DNA of 64,000 nt, from assembly GCA_015680685.1 (NCBI GenBank), contig MNCI01016599.1, positions 579,529-643,528 on the forward strand. The letters are read 5' to 3'. Position 1 is the stretch's first letter. Every line of letters starts with the position of its first letter. The stretch comes from Gnetum montanum. Its lineage: Eukaryota; Streptophyta; Gnetopsida; Gnetales; Gnetaceae. Below are positions 38,601-49,328 of this stretch, in pieces. The translations under genes were made by a program, and so were the position numbers. The notes under the pieces were generated by a model that was not told the origin of the DNA, did no database searches, and saw only the letters and a program-made list of their open reading frames with translations.

Positions 38601-39120
38601 AACTACCTCAAAGAAGGTAGAGGACTATGATTGGTGTGGCAAGAAAATAGAGGCAAACTGTGGGATTGATACGTAGAATAGGATGCCACCATCGAAATGA
38701 GATTCAAACTCTTGTTTCCCATCATGCAGGGGCTCATCATAGTTTGATGCACCATCCTACTCTCTTGGCCTACTCACCCTAATGAGTTGGTCCAAAATCC
38801 ATTTGAAATTTTTGGTGAGTGGTATCACCGCGTTTAGGGTGGGAAGGAGCTCCCTCTCATTTCAATGGATAATCTCAAAACTATGCTTTACCTCCATTTT
38901 CTGGTAGTCCAATGATAGGCCTACTTGAAGCTTAGTGCATAGGAAGTTGTATCATTCATCATCAAGCGCCTTGTGTTTAGATGATTGATGTTGCAATCTA
39001 AGAGACTACCATTGTGGTTGCACTAGGCTAGGTGATTGCTCAACATCTCCTACATGTTGAATGGGGTAAGCCACCTCCAAGCTCAAGGTAGCAGCCAAGG
39101 TGTTAATAGGGTTCACTTAC
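35690..39120 (-). pseudogene. Gag-protease C of a Tat-like Ty3/Gypsy element
   Basis: This is the best preserved of the three cassettes. The N-terminal region is low complexity. The Gag domain lies at about 38,000-37,600 and includes SKALD-stop-YRVLP, where the stop replaces the usual Trp, followed by LEDLLR. An open stretch at 37,179-37,637 continues with SLSQAFSQTKSI and an Asn/Lys-rich linker. A zinc-knuckle-like word (FCNYHQLHGHDIDYY, with the last Cys lost) is at about 37,090-37,040, followed by LKDDIKCMIDQGKL. The protease at about 36,063-35,690 keeps DDG in VHVDDGVANNVIP and later has ILGRSWL. Stops are mostly TAG. Gene C, in antisense, follows. Confidence 0.7.
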
Positions 39121-39239
39121 AAATATATTTAAATGTAGAAAATTTTAAAGTAAAATAGCTAAGTATGAAAATTGTAAAACAAAAAAAAAAAAAAAGGCCA
39201 AAAATGGCTAAGTGTGGAAATGCTAAAAAAATGGTTTAT

Positions 39240-39960
39240 CTTTGATGTCATACTCATCATGCTCTGAGGGACTGTTACACTCACTAGGTTTTCACAATGT
39301 AGCACTAGTACTTGGATAAATTTTAATAAAATTTATAATATTTCTTCATGTCACACTAACCACATTCTAGGGTGTATCAGAACAAGTAGCCTTGGAAGTC
39401 AGAAAACCATTAAATGCATCTTCCATGTCAAGTTGGCTTGACAAATCCTTGTCCAACACTTAGAAAAAATTTGGCCCTAAAACCTATGTCAAGCTTGCTA
39501 CATTGTGTAGCATAGCAGAGCATGATGGCCTAAGAGATAAAAAATCTACCAAACTATTCATTACATTCTAAACACTTTTTGATAGACTTTAGCCTGGTAC
39601 TTAGGTGAATTGGAAATTAGGACATGTGTCAACTTGGGCAAGCTAGAGAGTATAGCAAGCTTGTCAGTCCAAGAGATAGAAAATTTGCGAAACTATTTGG
39701 TCCATTCCAAGAAACCCTTGACTACTTCTGGCTTGAAATTTATGCAAATTGGCCATGGAAGTGTGTGCTATGCTTGTTGTGCTAGGGAGCGTAGTAGGCA
39801 GACTTAGAAGAATTTTGCAAAAATTAGGACTTCATGTGTGCTATGCTATCTACGCTGCACAACATGATACCAGACTTAGAAAAATTTTGCCTAAGAAATT
39901 TTGATACTTAGAAAAATCTGTAGTTGAACTATTGGAACCAAAAATTGGTGGTTTTTCAAT
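39240..39960. repeat. Hairpin-bearing repeat segment, copy 2
   Basis: Collinear with 23,640-24,345 in the same orientation, including the phrases TTTCTTCATG and CTTGTCCAA. Here it sits directly between the gag C start and the leader shared with element A, which lacks it. It may be an insertion or a relic LTR portion in element C. A run of A at 39,180-39,195 lies just upstream. Confidence 0.6.
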
Positions 39961-39969
39961 AGTCAACTA

Positions 39970-40730
39970 TTTGGAAGACATGGTTAAAATGCTAAAAATG
40001 GCTTAATAAGGTTATGAATGGATGGGTAAAAGTGGAAATTCTAGCAAATAGGATATATGGAGACTTAGAAAAAGGTAAAAATAGCCAAAAAGGTTATAGG
40101 TTATAAATAGTAAATGTTCATAAAATAAAAGGTTTTCCCCTTTACTTAAAATAACAAAAAGATGGGTATCAAACCCCAACCATGATAGGTTTCCTAGCTA
40201 CACCTACACTAGGTGCAGTAGGGGGAAAGAAAGAGGGGAAAGATGGAAAATCTTACACCTTTCTATCCAGTGTTGGAGGTGGAGGTTTACTTTTGGACAA
40301 GTAGAATTTAGCTAAAAAGGATATAGAAATTTTGACTTTTTCACTAGGAATGGCTTTAGTAGGTTGCCAATGTTGCCTCTACTAGAAAAATTTTCACAAT
40401 AATGGGGATGAGGATTTAGGTGCTGAAACTACCAATGCTAGCCTCACTAGAAAATTTGACAACAAAAGGGGATAAATTTTGGAATAGAAAAATAATTTTG
40501 GCTTTGGAATTCATATCAATTTTTGTACAAATTCTAGAAAATCCAAACACTTGCAACTCCCACTTTGGGCTTTAGTGGTGGAGGTAGATGGATTGCAACG
40601 TTGGTCTTGGTAGCTAAATAGGGAGTTAACAATATGTGCATAAAATATTTTAAATATTTCAAAAATTTTCAATTGTGGGCAATGTTAATACATAGGCAAC
40701 AAGTTTGGACACAAAATCTGGGAAGACATC
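39970..40730 (-). other. Untranslated leader of element C
   Basis: Homologous to 6,636-7,790 of element A. No conserved reading frame is seen. It ends at the primer-like word in 40,731-40,745. Confidence 0.45.
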
Positions 40731-40745
40731 CTCCTTCTAGCACCA
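40731..40745 (-). other. Primer-binding-like site of element C
   Basis: The minus strand reads TGGTGCTAGAAGGAG. It lies seven bases inside the end of LTR C and is conserved with 7,791-7,807. The matching tRNA is not identified. Confidence 0.5.
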
Positions 40746-40752
40746 AAAAAAC

Positions 40753-42143
40753 TGTAATAATTGAAAATCTCAATTGTTGAAGAAATCAAGAATTCCTAGC
40801 AAATTAGCTTTGATCTTGGACCCCAAGGCCCTCCATGAAAAATTTGATCCAAGTTGTGTTGGATGATTCAATAGATCACCTAGGGACTTATGGAGAGCAA
40901 AACGATGCAACAAATTATGCATACAGATCTAGGAGATAAATTATGCCAAAATGAAAGAAATGGATAAACATGCATACAATGGAACTGTAAACTTTATTTC
41001 AAAAAAAAAAAGGTAAAAATAATGTGTACAAGATGAATTGTGGGAGCAAGGGGTTCACTTCAATGATGGTTTAGATTCCATTGAAATTTCTATGATCAAC
41101 TCCATGATTTGGAGGTTTTTCACTCCTAATGCTTTCGAACCTTTGCCACTCCTACACTACATCTACAATGTTGTTGGTGTAGGGAATGAGAGGTGTGAGG
41201 GATTTGAATCACAAACATGAGAAACATTGGAAGTTTGGCTCCCTAGATGTTCACCATTGATGAAAAAATCTCACAAATCTTGAAGGGGGGATAATAGGGG
41301 TTATATTGGCTATGGGTTTCACACTATGGAGTTTAAGAAGCTTTATGTGTGCTCAAATATCTCAAATGAAAAAATACTTGAAAAATGAAAAAGTGTCAAA
41401 CCCTTTCAAGGTCTTTTTACTTGCATTTTATAGGGTTTAGGCCATGAATTTGACTACATATTTTGCCTGATTGCTATTGCAAATTCTACTTGATTATTGA
41501 TAAATTCTGGCAATGTGTAGTTGTGGTTGGTGTTCAAATCTAGTGGGGTTACTATGTATGGTAAGTTTTATACCCCCATGGAATCAAATCCACTCCATTT
41601 ACTAAAAATAGTAAATGGGAACACCCACACTTGGCCTTCGAATAGCAACACTAAAGTGTAGGGTCAATGCATGAGTTGATGCAATACTAGAATGTTGGAC
41701 CATGCTAGAGCAACACTAGGAGATTTAGTGGCAATGCTGGGTGTAAAGATTATAACCCCCCTCTCCTCCATGTTGAGCATGGTTGATGTCATACCCCCCC
41801 AATGCTAGGTGCAACTGGGCCACACCCCCCAATAGGTATTTCTAGAATGGAAAATACTACACCTCCTATAAAACCCATTAAAATGCCAATTTTGGCATTC
41901 TAAAAGTCACTTTTAATCATCCCCAAACCAAAATATAAGCATTATATAATCTTTTTCACTTGGGTGATAAGCCTTTGAGCACTTATGAGGCATTTCTCAG
42001 CCCTAAAAGTTTAAAGTATGTGAGATTACACCTCCTCGATTGTAATCTTCACATTTACAATGAAGTTTCACCTTAGATTTCATGGGATGGGGATTACATG
42101 GCCAAGATGAAGGTTACAACATGCATTCTTGTGGTATTTTACA
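40753..42143 (-). mobile_element. LTR C (5' LTR of element C)
   Basis: On the minus strand it begins TGTAAAATACC and ends TTATTACA, giving the short inverted ends TGTAA/TTACA. It is collinear with LTR A. A minus-strand TATA box (TATAAAAT) lies at 41,425-41,432. Around 41,680-41,830 it contains CATGCTAG and run-of-C phrases resembling one unit of the 187-bp array. The length is about 1.39 kb, against 1.59 kb for LTR A. No 3' partner is found in the window, so no target duplication can be tested. Confidence 0.6.
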
Positions 42144-43342
42144 TTGTTTAGCTCTTTTTGTAAGGTTGTATTTTCATTCTACAAACACTTCCAAAGGTAC
42201 TTAATGCATCATACTAAAGCTCATTCCTCAAGTAGAATTACTTTGTAGAGCTAATTTTTAATTCTAAAAGCTTTCTTCATAAGCTGATGTGGTAGAATTG
42301 AGAATAAGCTTCTTTGCAAAGTATATTTTTAGTTTACTAAAGATACGCTAAGCTTTGAAGCTCAGGAGGTAGAACTAGAACAAATCTTTATAAATCAATC
42401 CATGAGCTAATGTGGTAGAGCTAAAAAGTGAACTTGAGTGTAGAACTAACCTTTGGCTTCATGTATTATCTCTACAAGATGACATGGTGACGTGCAAACA
42501 TGGTAGAAATCTTTTCAATCTTTTTTGTAGAACCAAAAATCATTCTATGAATTAGCTCTATACGCTAAGCTAGATTAAAGAGCTATTGCACAGATGTTCT
42601 TATTTAAGGCTTGTCCCACTAAATCTGATTTAATATATTTAATTTGAGCAATCTAAGTGCTAAGCTGGTAGAATGAATTTTGCTAAGAAGAGAAAAGAAT
42701 AAGATTCTAAACACTAGCTCTAAATGTTGATGTATTACTTAAAGTGCTACATCTTGAAAATGTAAGGTCCAAGCTCAAACATGAGAAAAACTATAAACTC
42801 AAAAGAGAAGTAGAATCTATAGCTAAGTTCAAAGCATGCCATGGAACTTCCCTTTTCATCTTTTCCTAAAGCTTACTTCCACACAAACTGGTGCAAAAAA
42901 CTTGCTCACTATCATCACGCAAGTAATTATTCTTAAAAAGTTGTGGAAATCATTTAGAGAAAAGGCCAATAAGTTTTGCTTTATTGTTCTTCCATAAGCT
43001 TTTTCATAAAAACTCAAAAATATTTTTTGCATTAGCACATTCTCTTTTAATCCATGAACTTTTTCTTTCAAACTTAAATTTTGAAACTTCATTTTCCAAT
43101 AATTTGAGTTTAAATCTTAAGACAAAATCTAGAAATGACATTTTCAGTTAGAATTTTATTTTTATTTAATTTTGAGATTTGAATCATCTTCTAGAATATA
43201 GAGCCTCATTTTATGAAAAATTTAAGCTAAAAATAACCATTTGAATCTTGTTTCATAAACACTACTTCATTTATGGTTGAAATATGATAACATTTTTCCC
43301 TCATTTTACCACAAACATGATACTAGAGATTTAGAAAGAGAT
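42144..43342. other. AT-rich sequence without recognised genes
   Basis: Between about 42,220 and 42,680 a loose phrase (AAGCTGATGTGGTAGA and variants) recurs four or five times. An open minus-strand stretch at 42,856-43,092 has no recognised domain and is probably chance. Nothing else is supported. Confidence 0.3.
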
Positions 43343-45230
43343 GTGTTGGCGACCGTTTGGGACGCGACCGCCAACGAGTGTCCTCGAACAGGATTTAGGT
43401 GCCCGCTGGTCTCTGGCAACACCAAGGCCCAGATACCTCCAAATAACTTAGTAGTTAATGTGAGTATGTGTGTGTGCTGTTGCGGCGTGCGGTTGTGTGC
43501 AATGTAACGATTGCGTGTGTGTGAAATACAAATGACTTACTTTAAGAGATTCAGCCAACTTTATCAAGTACTGTGAGTTATTGAGAGTTTCCTATTTTGT
43601 TCAAACTACCTAGTCTATGCGGTCCCTATAATACCTGCTTGTAACAAGTAAAATTTTGCATAAACATTTGAGCACAACTCCGCAAATCTACTCCTAATTT
43701 TCCCCAGAGAGAGATATATAGTTCCACAAGAAAACTAGAAATAGAGCAAGATTCAAAGGAAATAGACAGAAAGAAAAGAAAGCAGATTTGTGTGGACCTC
43801 AAATATTTAAACAAGGTAAAATGACACGAGTAAACACTTCGCAATAAAGCTATTCCAAATTCAATATCTATGAATTGTTCAAACTTCCAAGACTCAAACA
43901 AGCAATATCTTCAAGACAATCCTACTGTACTACCAAAAATTGCTGCGTAAACTACCATGTACGAGACTCCATTTTGGCTAGACAGTAGATGTCAACGATT
44001 GCATTTAAACAGAACCTTTAAAAGACTTGACAATTTCTGATTGAAATAACACGGAAAATCACTCTAAAGATAAAAAGAAGCTATTCTGGTCCCATCAAAA
44101 TACCAAAGATTTTCTGAACCCTCTCGACTACCAAATTGTTCCACGGCGTGACTACAAACAGAGGCTCTCTTCCAACAATCCAATAGCAGTTCCCAAACGT
44201 TGCACAATAACGAAATTTACTACTAAAATGCTCTCAAGGCTTTTTGAACACAAGCGCTTCTATGGCAAAATTTTAACAGAAATTCCTATTGGGCAACAAG
44301 AACAATAAGAGCAATCTAAAAATCCCAAAATTACTTGCCAAGAATGATACTACCTAAACCACTAGCTAAGCAATTAAAACAAAACAAAAATGAAATGCAT
44401 AACTCACAGGACCATGACAAAGAGGCTGAAATCTTTATTCTAGCAAGCCATCTTGCAAACAATCTTCTTTACAAATCTTCCAAGTGTGATGATGATGCTC
44501 CCAAGTGATGTCTCTTGTTCCCCCCCCTTTTCTTCCTTCCCTTGAAGCCTATTTATAGGATTCCAAGGTAGGTAGGGAAGTTACAATTTCAAAAATATCT
44601 CTCCTAACTTTTCTCTCAAGTAACTTGACTAACCAATTAGAGAATTCCTTGCCCAACAAGTTAGGAGGTTTACTTGCCCAACAAGTTAGGTAAGTTACAA
44701 CAATTTTAGGTGGTTTTAACCACAAAAGAGATAAAAAAGGTTGTAATTGACAAGTGGCCTTGGTATAATATAAAATTAAAATACAATATATGTCCCTTTA
44801 TTTTGCTTATTCAAATGAAAGGTCAAGTTTAAAATATCAAAAATATCTCAAATATCTTTCCCAACTTCTTTCTTAAATAATTAGACTAACCAATTAGAAG
44901 ATAAGTTAGGAGAAGGTTAAGTAGTTAGGGAGTTAGGAAATTATGCATAAAATGAGGAGCATTTTATGCTAATTTTAATATAATGAGGACTTCATAGGGT
45001 AATTAAAGTTGCAAATCTTCAATGGCATTTCATAACTTGGGATAATTGGAAGCATGTCTCTAAATCAAGGTGCCACATTATAAGTATTTCAATGGTCATA
45101 ATATGTGTATTATATATGTTTGATTAAACCACCGATACTCCCGTGAAGCTATAGATTAATGTTTATTTTATATGTGCTTTGGTGCAAAGTTTGTGGTTAA
45201 AACATTGGTGTTGTATGTAAAAATCGCGCG
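43343..45230 (-). mobile_element. Possible solo LTR or LTR fragment (boundaries unresolved)
   Basis: The segment begins TGTTGGCGACC on the plus strand, where base composition changes abruptly. A minus-strand TATA box, CCTATAAATAGG, is at 44,549-44,560, followed on the minus strand by a purine-rich leader. No long ORF is present. I found no convincing target duplication or matching second copy, and the right-hand end is arbitrary. It could equally be unrelated intergenic sequence with a fortuitous TATA box. Confidence 0.3.
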
Positions 45231-45895
45231 TCACCGTGGAGGTTTTATCCGGTTTCAGGCAACGGCCTTTCTCCTTCTTTTTTGCCGAGAAACTGCACCG
45301 ATTCAAACTGTCCCCGCGCTAGAAGTCCCTGCAAAATCGTAACCGACGATCACCGCGGGAAAGGCCCTGCAACTGCAATCCGACTCCGCCGTGCCCTGCA
45401 ACTGCAATCCGACTTCGCCGTTGCGTGCTAGAGAAGAAAGGGGTTTTCTTTTGAAAGATAACGCGCCCAAAATAGAGGATTTAAATCGCCCGAACTGTTT
45501 CTGTTTTGCCCCCAAAATTGATTTAGGGCTTCCTGCGTTTTTGTTCGAAATTTTCCCTTGAATCTTTACCGCCATTGCCACTGATTGTAGAACCAAGGGC
45601 CAACGTTCTATGGGTCTGTATTCTGCTGAAATTACCTGCAAAAACCTTCAGAATTGCCGCAGCCTCACCACCAAAATCGCCACAACATATCCCTGCGTTT
45701 TTATTTTATGTGCGGCTGAATGTTACGCGGCAGTTTGTGGGGTTTTTGTGCACAACGAACCAGCAACGTCAATGGCTGCGGTGGCATGGAGGGACGGATG
45801 CAGCGGTGTTTGCTGGCCTGGCTGTAGATTTACGGTGGCCATGGATCATCCTGTAGCACCGCGGTCTTCGTTTTCCTTTTGCTGATTTCTGCATA
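45231..45895. other. CpG-rich patch
   Basis: The stretch is markedly richer in G, C and CpG than its surroundings. It contains a direct repeat of the phrase CCTGCAACTGCAATCCGACT at about 45,367 and 45,395. Several frames are open for 80-110 codons, as expected by chance in GC-rich DNA, and none shows a recognised domain. It could be an unmethylated leader, promoter or first exon, or part of a younger insertion. Confidence 0.4.
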
Positions 45896-46480
45896 ATTTC
45901 TGAACACTCGGGCGTGGCTGATTTTTGATTAATTCTTATTTCTTTTCCAATGTTGATACAACCGAATTTAATCCATCGGCAACTTCGTTCTTTTACATGA
46001 AAAACGTACTTCCTTCCTTGCCATAGTACCATTTTCTGATTTTATCAACAAGATAATTTGGCACCTTTATCTTTTATTCAGAAGGCTTTAACATCATCAT
46101 TTTTGTTTACCAGTGAATCAATCTTCTAAAAACAAACACCCATGAACCTTCAACACTAAAGCTGTAATTTACCCATAACCATAGATTCCTCCAATATTTT
46201 GAATAAAATATTTTAACTGCTCCATGGAATGGCCAAATGTGCCAACAAGATGATTTTATTACATTTGTTGGGCTAATGTACAATGAAAATTTATACAATA
46301 ATACCTACAGGAGTTGTAAATTACAAATCTAGAAAGAAAATATTTTTTTGGAAAAAGTACCATTAAGCTTAAGGCTTAAAAGTATCAAAACCCTAAGCAA
46401 TCTACATACTACGTGAATATTCCCATATGTAGCCTAAATGAAATTCAAAAACTAGCTAATCTGTGGAAATTAAATAGTCA
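45896..46480. other. No feature recognised
   Basis: AT-rich sequence. A short minus-strand open frame at 46,107-46,298 has no recognisable domain. No repeat shared with the rest of the window was noticed. Confidence 0.3.
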
Positions 46481-46484
46481 CCAT

Positions 46485-47000
46485 GATTTTCCTTGAAACA
46501 TTCCTTGTAGAATCTCCATCATATTTGATTTCCATTAAAACCTAGGTTGTCTTCTCTTCTTCTTGGTTCTAATCCTTTTTACATTTTACTTTCTGAATCA
46601 TTTCACCTTCTTGCTTCTTTTCCTTCTCTCTTACTATAGCCATTCTACTACTTTCCTTAGTTGACTTCTTTCTAACGTGATCAAAGAAGGTATTCTTTAG
46701 AGGTGAGCTTGGTCCTTGAACCTTCACTTGACTTTCTAAGTCGATGGCTTAAGAGATAAAAATCTCTTCCCATGAATTCAATCTATTTGGATTTTCCTCT
46801 AGTCTCATGATCCCTGGGCATTGATAATGCTTGCTCCAAACTTATTCATGAGTGGAGTGACCATTGATCAAGTAGAAAATTTCATCCCTTAACCATGTCA
46901 TGTAGGGGCTACTATACAAAGCCCCATAGTTTGTTGCTTTATGATACACCCTCATGACATGTACAATGTAGCATTCAGACAAGTATGGGATAAAAGGCTT
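46485..47000 (-). pseudogene. Unrecognised ORF fragment interrupted by the Copia-type element
   Basis: One minus-strand frame reads for about 165 codons with three stops (two TAA, one TAG), which is unlikely for random AT-rich sequence. It includes YLSECYIVHVMRVYHKA, TWLRDEIFYLINGHSTHE and a Lys/Glu-rich C-terminal part with RKKSTKESS. The composition is unlike the Gag or polymerase fragments nearby. It lies against the target duplication of the Copia-type insertion. On the far side (61,062 onward) about 17 further codons appear to continue the frame. It could be an extra 3' ORF of the Tat-like element at 61-64 kb. I do not recognise a family. Confidence 0.4.
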
Positions 47001-47706
47001 TATTCATTGAGGACTAAGAACTTAAAAGGGGGGTTGAATAAGCTCCCAAAATCAAACAACCAAGACAAAAAAACCCACACATAAATTTATGAAATTCCCC
47101 AACTTAGGTACATTCATAATTTAAGGGTTGAATCCTTGCATACCTCTAGATATTGTTCCTTAAAAAAAGTAGTCCAAAGGGTACCATAACCTTTACAAAA
47201 CCTTTACAAAGTTTGAGCTCTGCAAGAAGTATTTTCTCTCAAGAAACAAACTTAACCCCACAAGTCCCAACAAGCTCAAAATGTGATTTTGAGAATCCCA
47301 CAACCTTTACAATGACATCAACTTTGCAAGGAGTGTTTTCTCACAAGAAATACACTCAACCTTGCAAGGTCCCAATAAGCTCAATGAATGCCTTCCTACA
47401 AAAGGCACATCAACCCCTTTGGAATCCAAAGAAAGAAGAAAATTAATGAGAGAATGTAGTCACATTTTACTAATTCCTTGCTTATAGGATCTCAACATAC
47501 AAATTACAACTTACAAAAGATAGAGAATTAAAAATCAAAGTAATTTAGAAAAGATATACAATGAAGGATAATTGTATGAATAGTGCTTGTTATTTTCACA
47601 AGAATTCCATTTTATTTTATAGCCTTTTTCCTTCCAAAACATCCTTGGAAATTTATGCAATGGCTAGGAAAAAACTAATTGGGACACCCCATTTCAGCTT
47701 GGAATG

Positions 47707-48767
47707 TGATGAGACGCGACTTGCACTAGGCCGCGATATCGTGGCCACCGCGATATTGCGTCTTACCATGCGATATCGCGTACGCGATATCGCGTCCCGC
47801 TGCCATATCTATAAATAAGAGGCGGCACTCCCTTCATTTCCCAATCCTGGCTAGTGTAGCGAAGCTTTGGCAGATCGATCACTCCAGAGTTAGAATTTTT
47901 CCCCATGTGCCCGCAGTAGGAGTCCTAGAGTGAACGGCTCTTTATTCGAGCAGCTTGTAACCTGAACCCAAGTTGTGTACGGCAATAAAGACGAACTTGT
48001 TTGGATAAACCTTGCAGCACGTGGTTTCATTTATTGCTTTATTTCCTGCTTTCCTAGTGCGTTCAAGTACGACTTGATTACGAGCGTCTACGGACGTGTA
48101 CGGCTAGTCAAGGAATCGGCTGCTTGACGCAATGCATGAGTACGACTCAATTACGAGCATTGGATGCTTGGTAACCCAGTAGCGTATTCCAGGATTCTGC
48201 GCTTGGTAACTCCCGGGTCTAATGTGTACGGCTAGTTGAGGAATCGGCTGCTCATTGCTAGGCTAGATCGTGTGATAAGTACGACTTAGTTACGAGCACC
48301 CACGGGTGTGTACGGCTGGCTAAGGAATCGGCTGCTTATCACACGTAGGCTAAATAGGTGCCTCAGTACGACCACTTCGAGCACTTGCGTTACGTGTGGC
48401 GATCCCAGTAACGATTAGCGTTTGGTAAGCTGCAGTTGCATAGTTCAGGGTGTGTCCGGCAAGTGGGAACGGATGCTGACGCTAGTTAATTTAGACTTAG
48501 ATCTTAGTTAGAGTTAGTTTAGTTTTCTCAACCCTTTCTCCTGGTAGCATAGAAGATAAGCCGAAAATACCAAAAAAATCACATACCTCAGACTTGCTTA
48601 ACCATACACCGTGACACATACAAGCAAGCCTGGGAAGACAACGAACGATTAACCCCAAGTGTTTCTTGTGGCGTTAAGGCATTTAGTCTGCGGAGTTCGA
48701 CTGGATCGCGCGTGCATGCTCGTATTCGTATGGTGGAGTGTAGGGGTACCTCGCCACTCATTCATCA
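47707..48767 (+). mobile_element. Solo LTR of the GATATC-palindrome (Athila-like) family
   Basis: It starts TGATGAGACG and ends TTCATCA. GAATG flanks it on both sides (47,702-47,706 and 48,768-48,772). The uninterrupted site is visible in the other Copia-type LTR near 53,019-53,025. TATAAATA is at 47,810-47,817 and AATAAA lies near 47,982. It is 1,061 bases, longer than the 880- and 864-base relatives at 53.3 and 59.9 kb. The difference is largely four copies of a GTACGACTTGATTACGAGC block (48,067, 48,140, 48,279, 48,366) alternating with AAGGAATCGGCTGCT. It keeps many CG dinucleotides, so it may be younger than its relatives. Confidence 0.88.
47770..47793. promoter_or_regulatory. Perfect 24-bp palindrome upstream of the solo-LTR TATA box
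   Basis: Two GCGATATCGC half-units, each itself a palindrome, are joined by GTAC, so the whole is a perfect dyad. The TATA box begins 17 bases downstream. Degenerate further copies (CGCGATATCG, CGCGATATTG) precede it from about 47,731. It probably acts as a promoter element or binding array. Confidence 0.6.
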
Positions 48768-49314
48768 GAATGTCTCACTAAAAACTAGCCACATGCAAAT
48801 GGGATGTCCCAGTGAAAATTGGGATGTCTCACTTGGGACATCTCAATGTGTGATGTTCCAATAGCAATTGGGATGTCTATTGTTTCTATGAAACATCTAG
48901 CTTGAAATTAATCTTTTATCTTTAAGACATCTGCTAATCTCTTGGGATTTCTAGGAAAATCCTGGAACATCTTCTTTTGGCTTGTAGACTTCATTTTCCA
49001 ATTAAGACCTTTTGTCATCTTAGATCAAGAACTCAACTCTTGTCTTGATCTCATTTTTCTCTTTTTCCTAATCTCATCTTATCACGATGCAACTCTCAAT
49101 TATGCTCTTGTCTCGATCTCATCATGCTCTTGGCTTTGCTATTGTCCCAATCTCATCTTACTCTCTATTATGCTCTTGCACTAATCTCATCATGCTTTTA
49201 GTTTTTCTCTTGTCTCAATCTCATAGAATCCTTTTCTTGATCCTTCCTATTTCTACAAGACCACACAATCACATTTTCCATTTTCGAAGATATTAACATA
49301 CCAAAAGGTCAACA

Positions 49315-49328
49315 ATCTCCCCTTTTTT
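49315..49328 (-). other. Polypurine tract of the Copia-type element
   Basis: The minus strand reads AAAAAAGGGGAGAT immediately before the TGTTGACC start of the 3' LTR. Position and composition are standard for second-strand priming. Confidence 0.75.

Larger units (their letters stand above)
47008..49314 (-). mobile_element. 3' LTR of the Copia-type element, interrupted by a solo LTR
   Basis: Collinear with 52,338-53,249 plus 60,738-61,061 once the insertions are removed. On the minus strand it starts TGTTGACCTTTTGG. At 49,030-49,230 it has tandem copies of a phrase like TCTTGTCTCGATCTCATCATG, placed in the minus-strand upstream region. Plus-strand ORFs inside it (for example 47,153-47,446) come from an internal duplication of the phrase TTTTCTC.CAAGAAA and are not genes. 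Confidence 0.75.

Noticed and set aside
45303-45885. Open frames on both strands in the CpG-rich patch
   Set aside because: GC-rich DNA opens several frames by chance; none has a recognisable domain or clear start context.
47153-47446. Plus-strand open frame of 97 codons in the Copia-type LTR
   Set aside because: It is not conserved in the other LTR copy at 52.4-52.8 kb and arises from an internal duplication.
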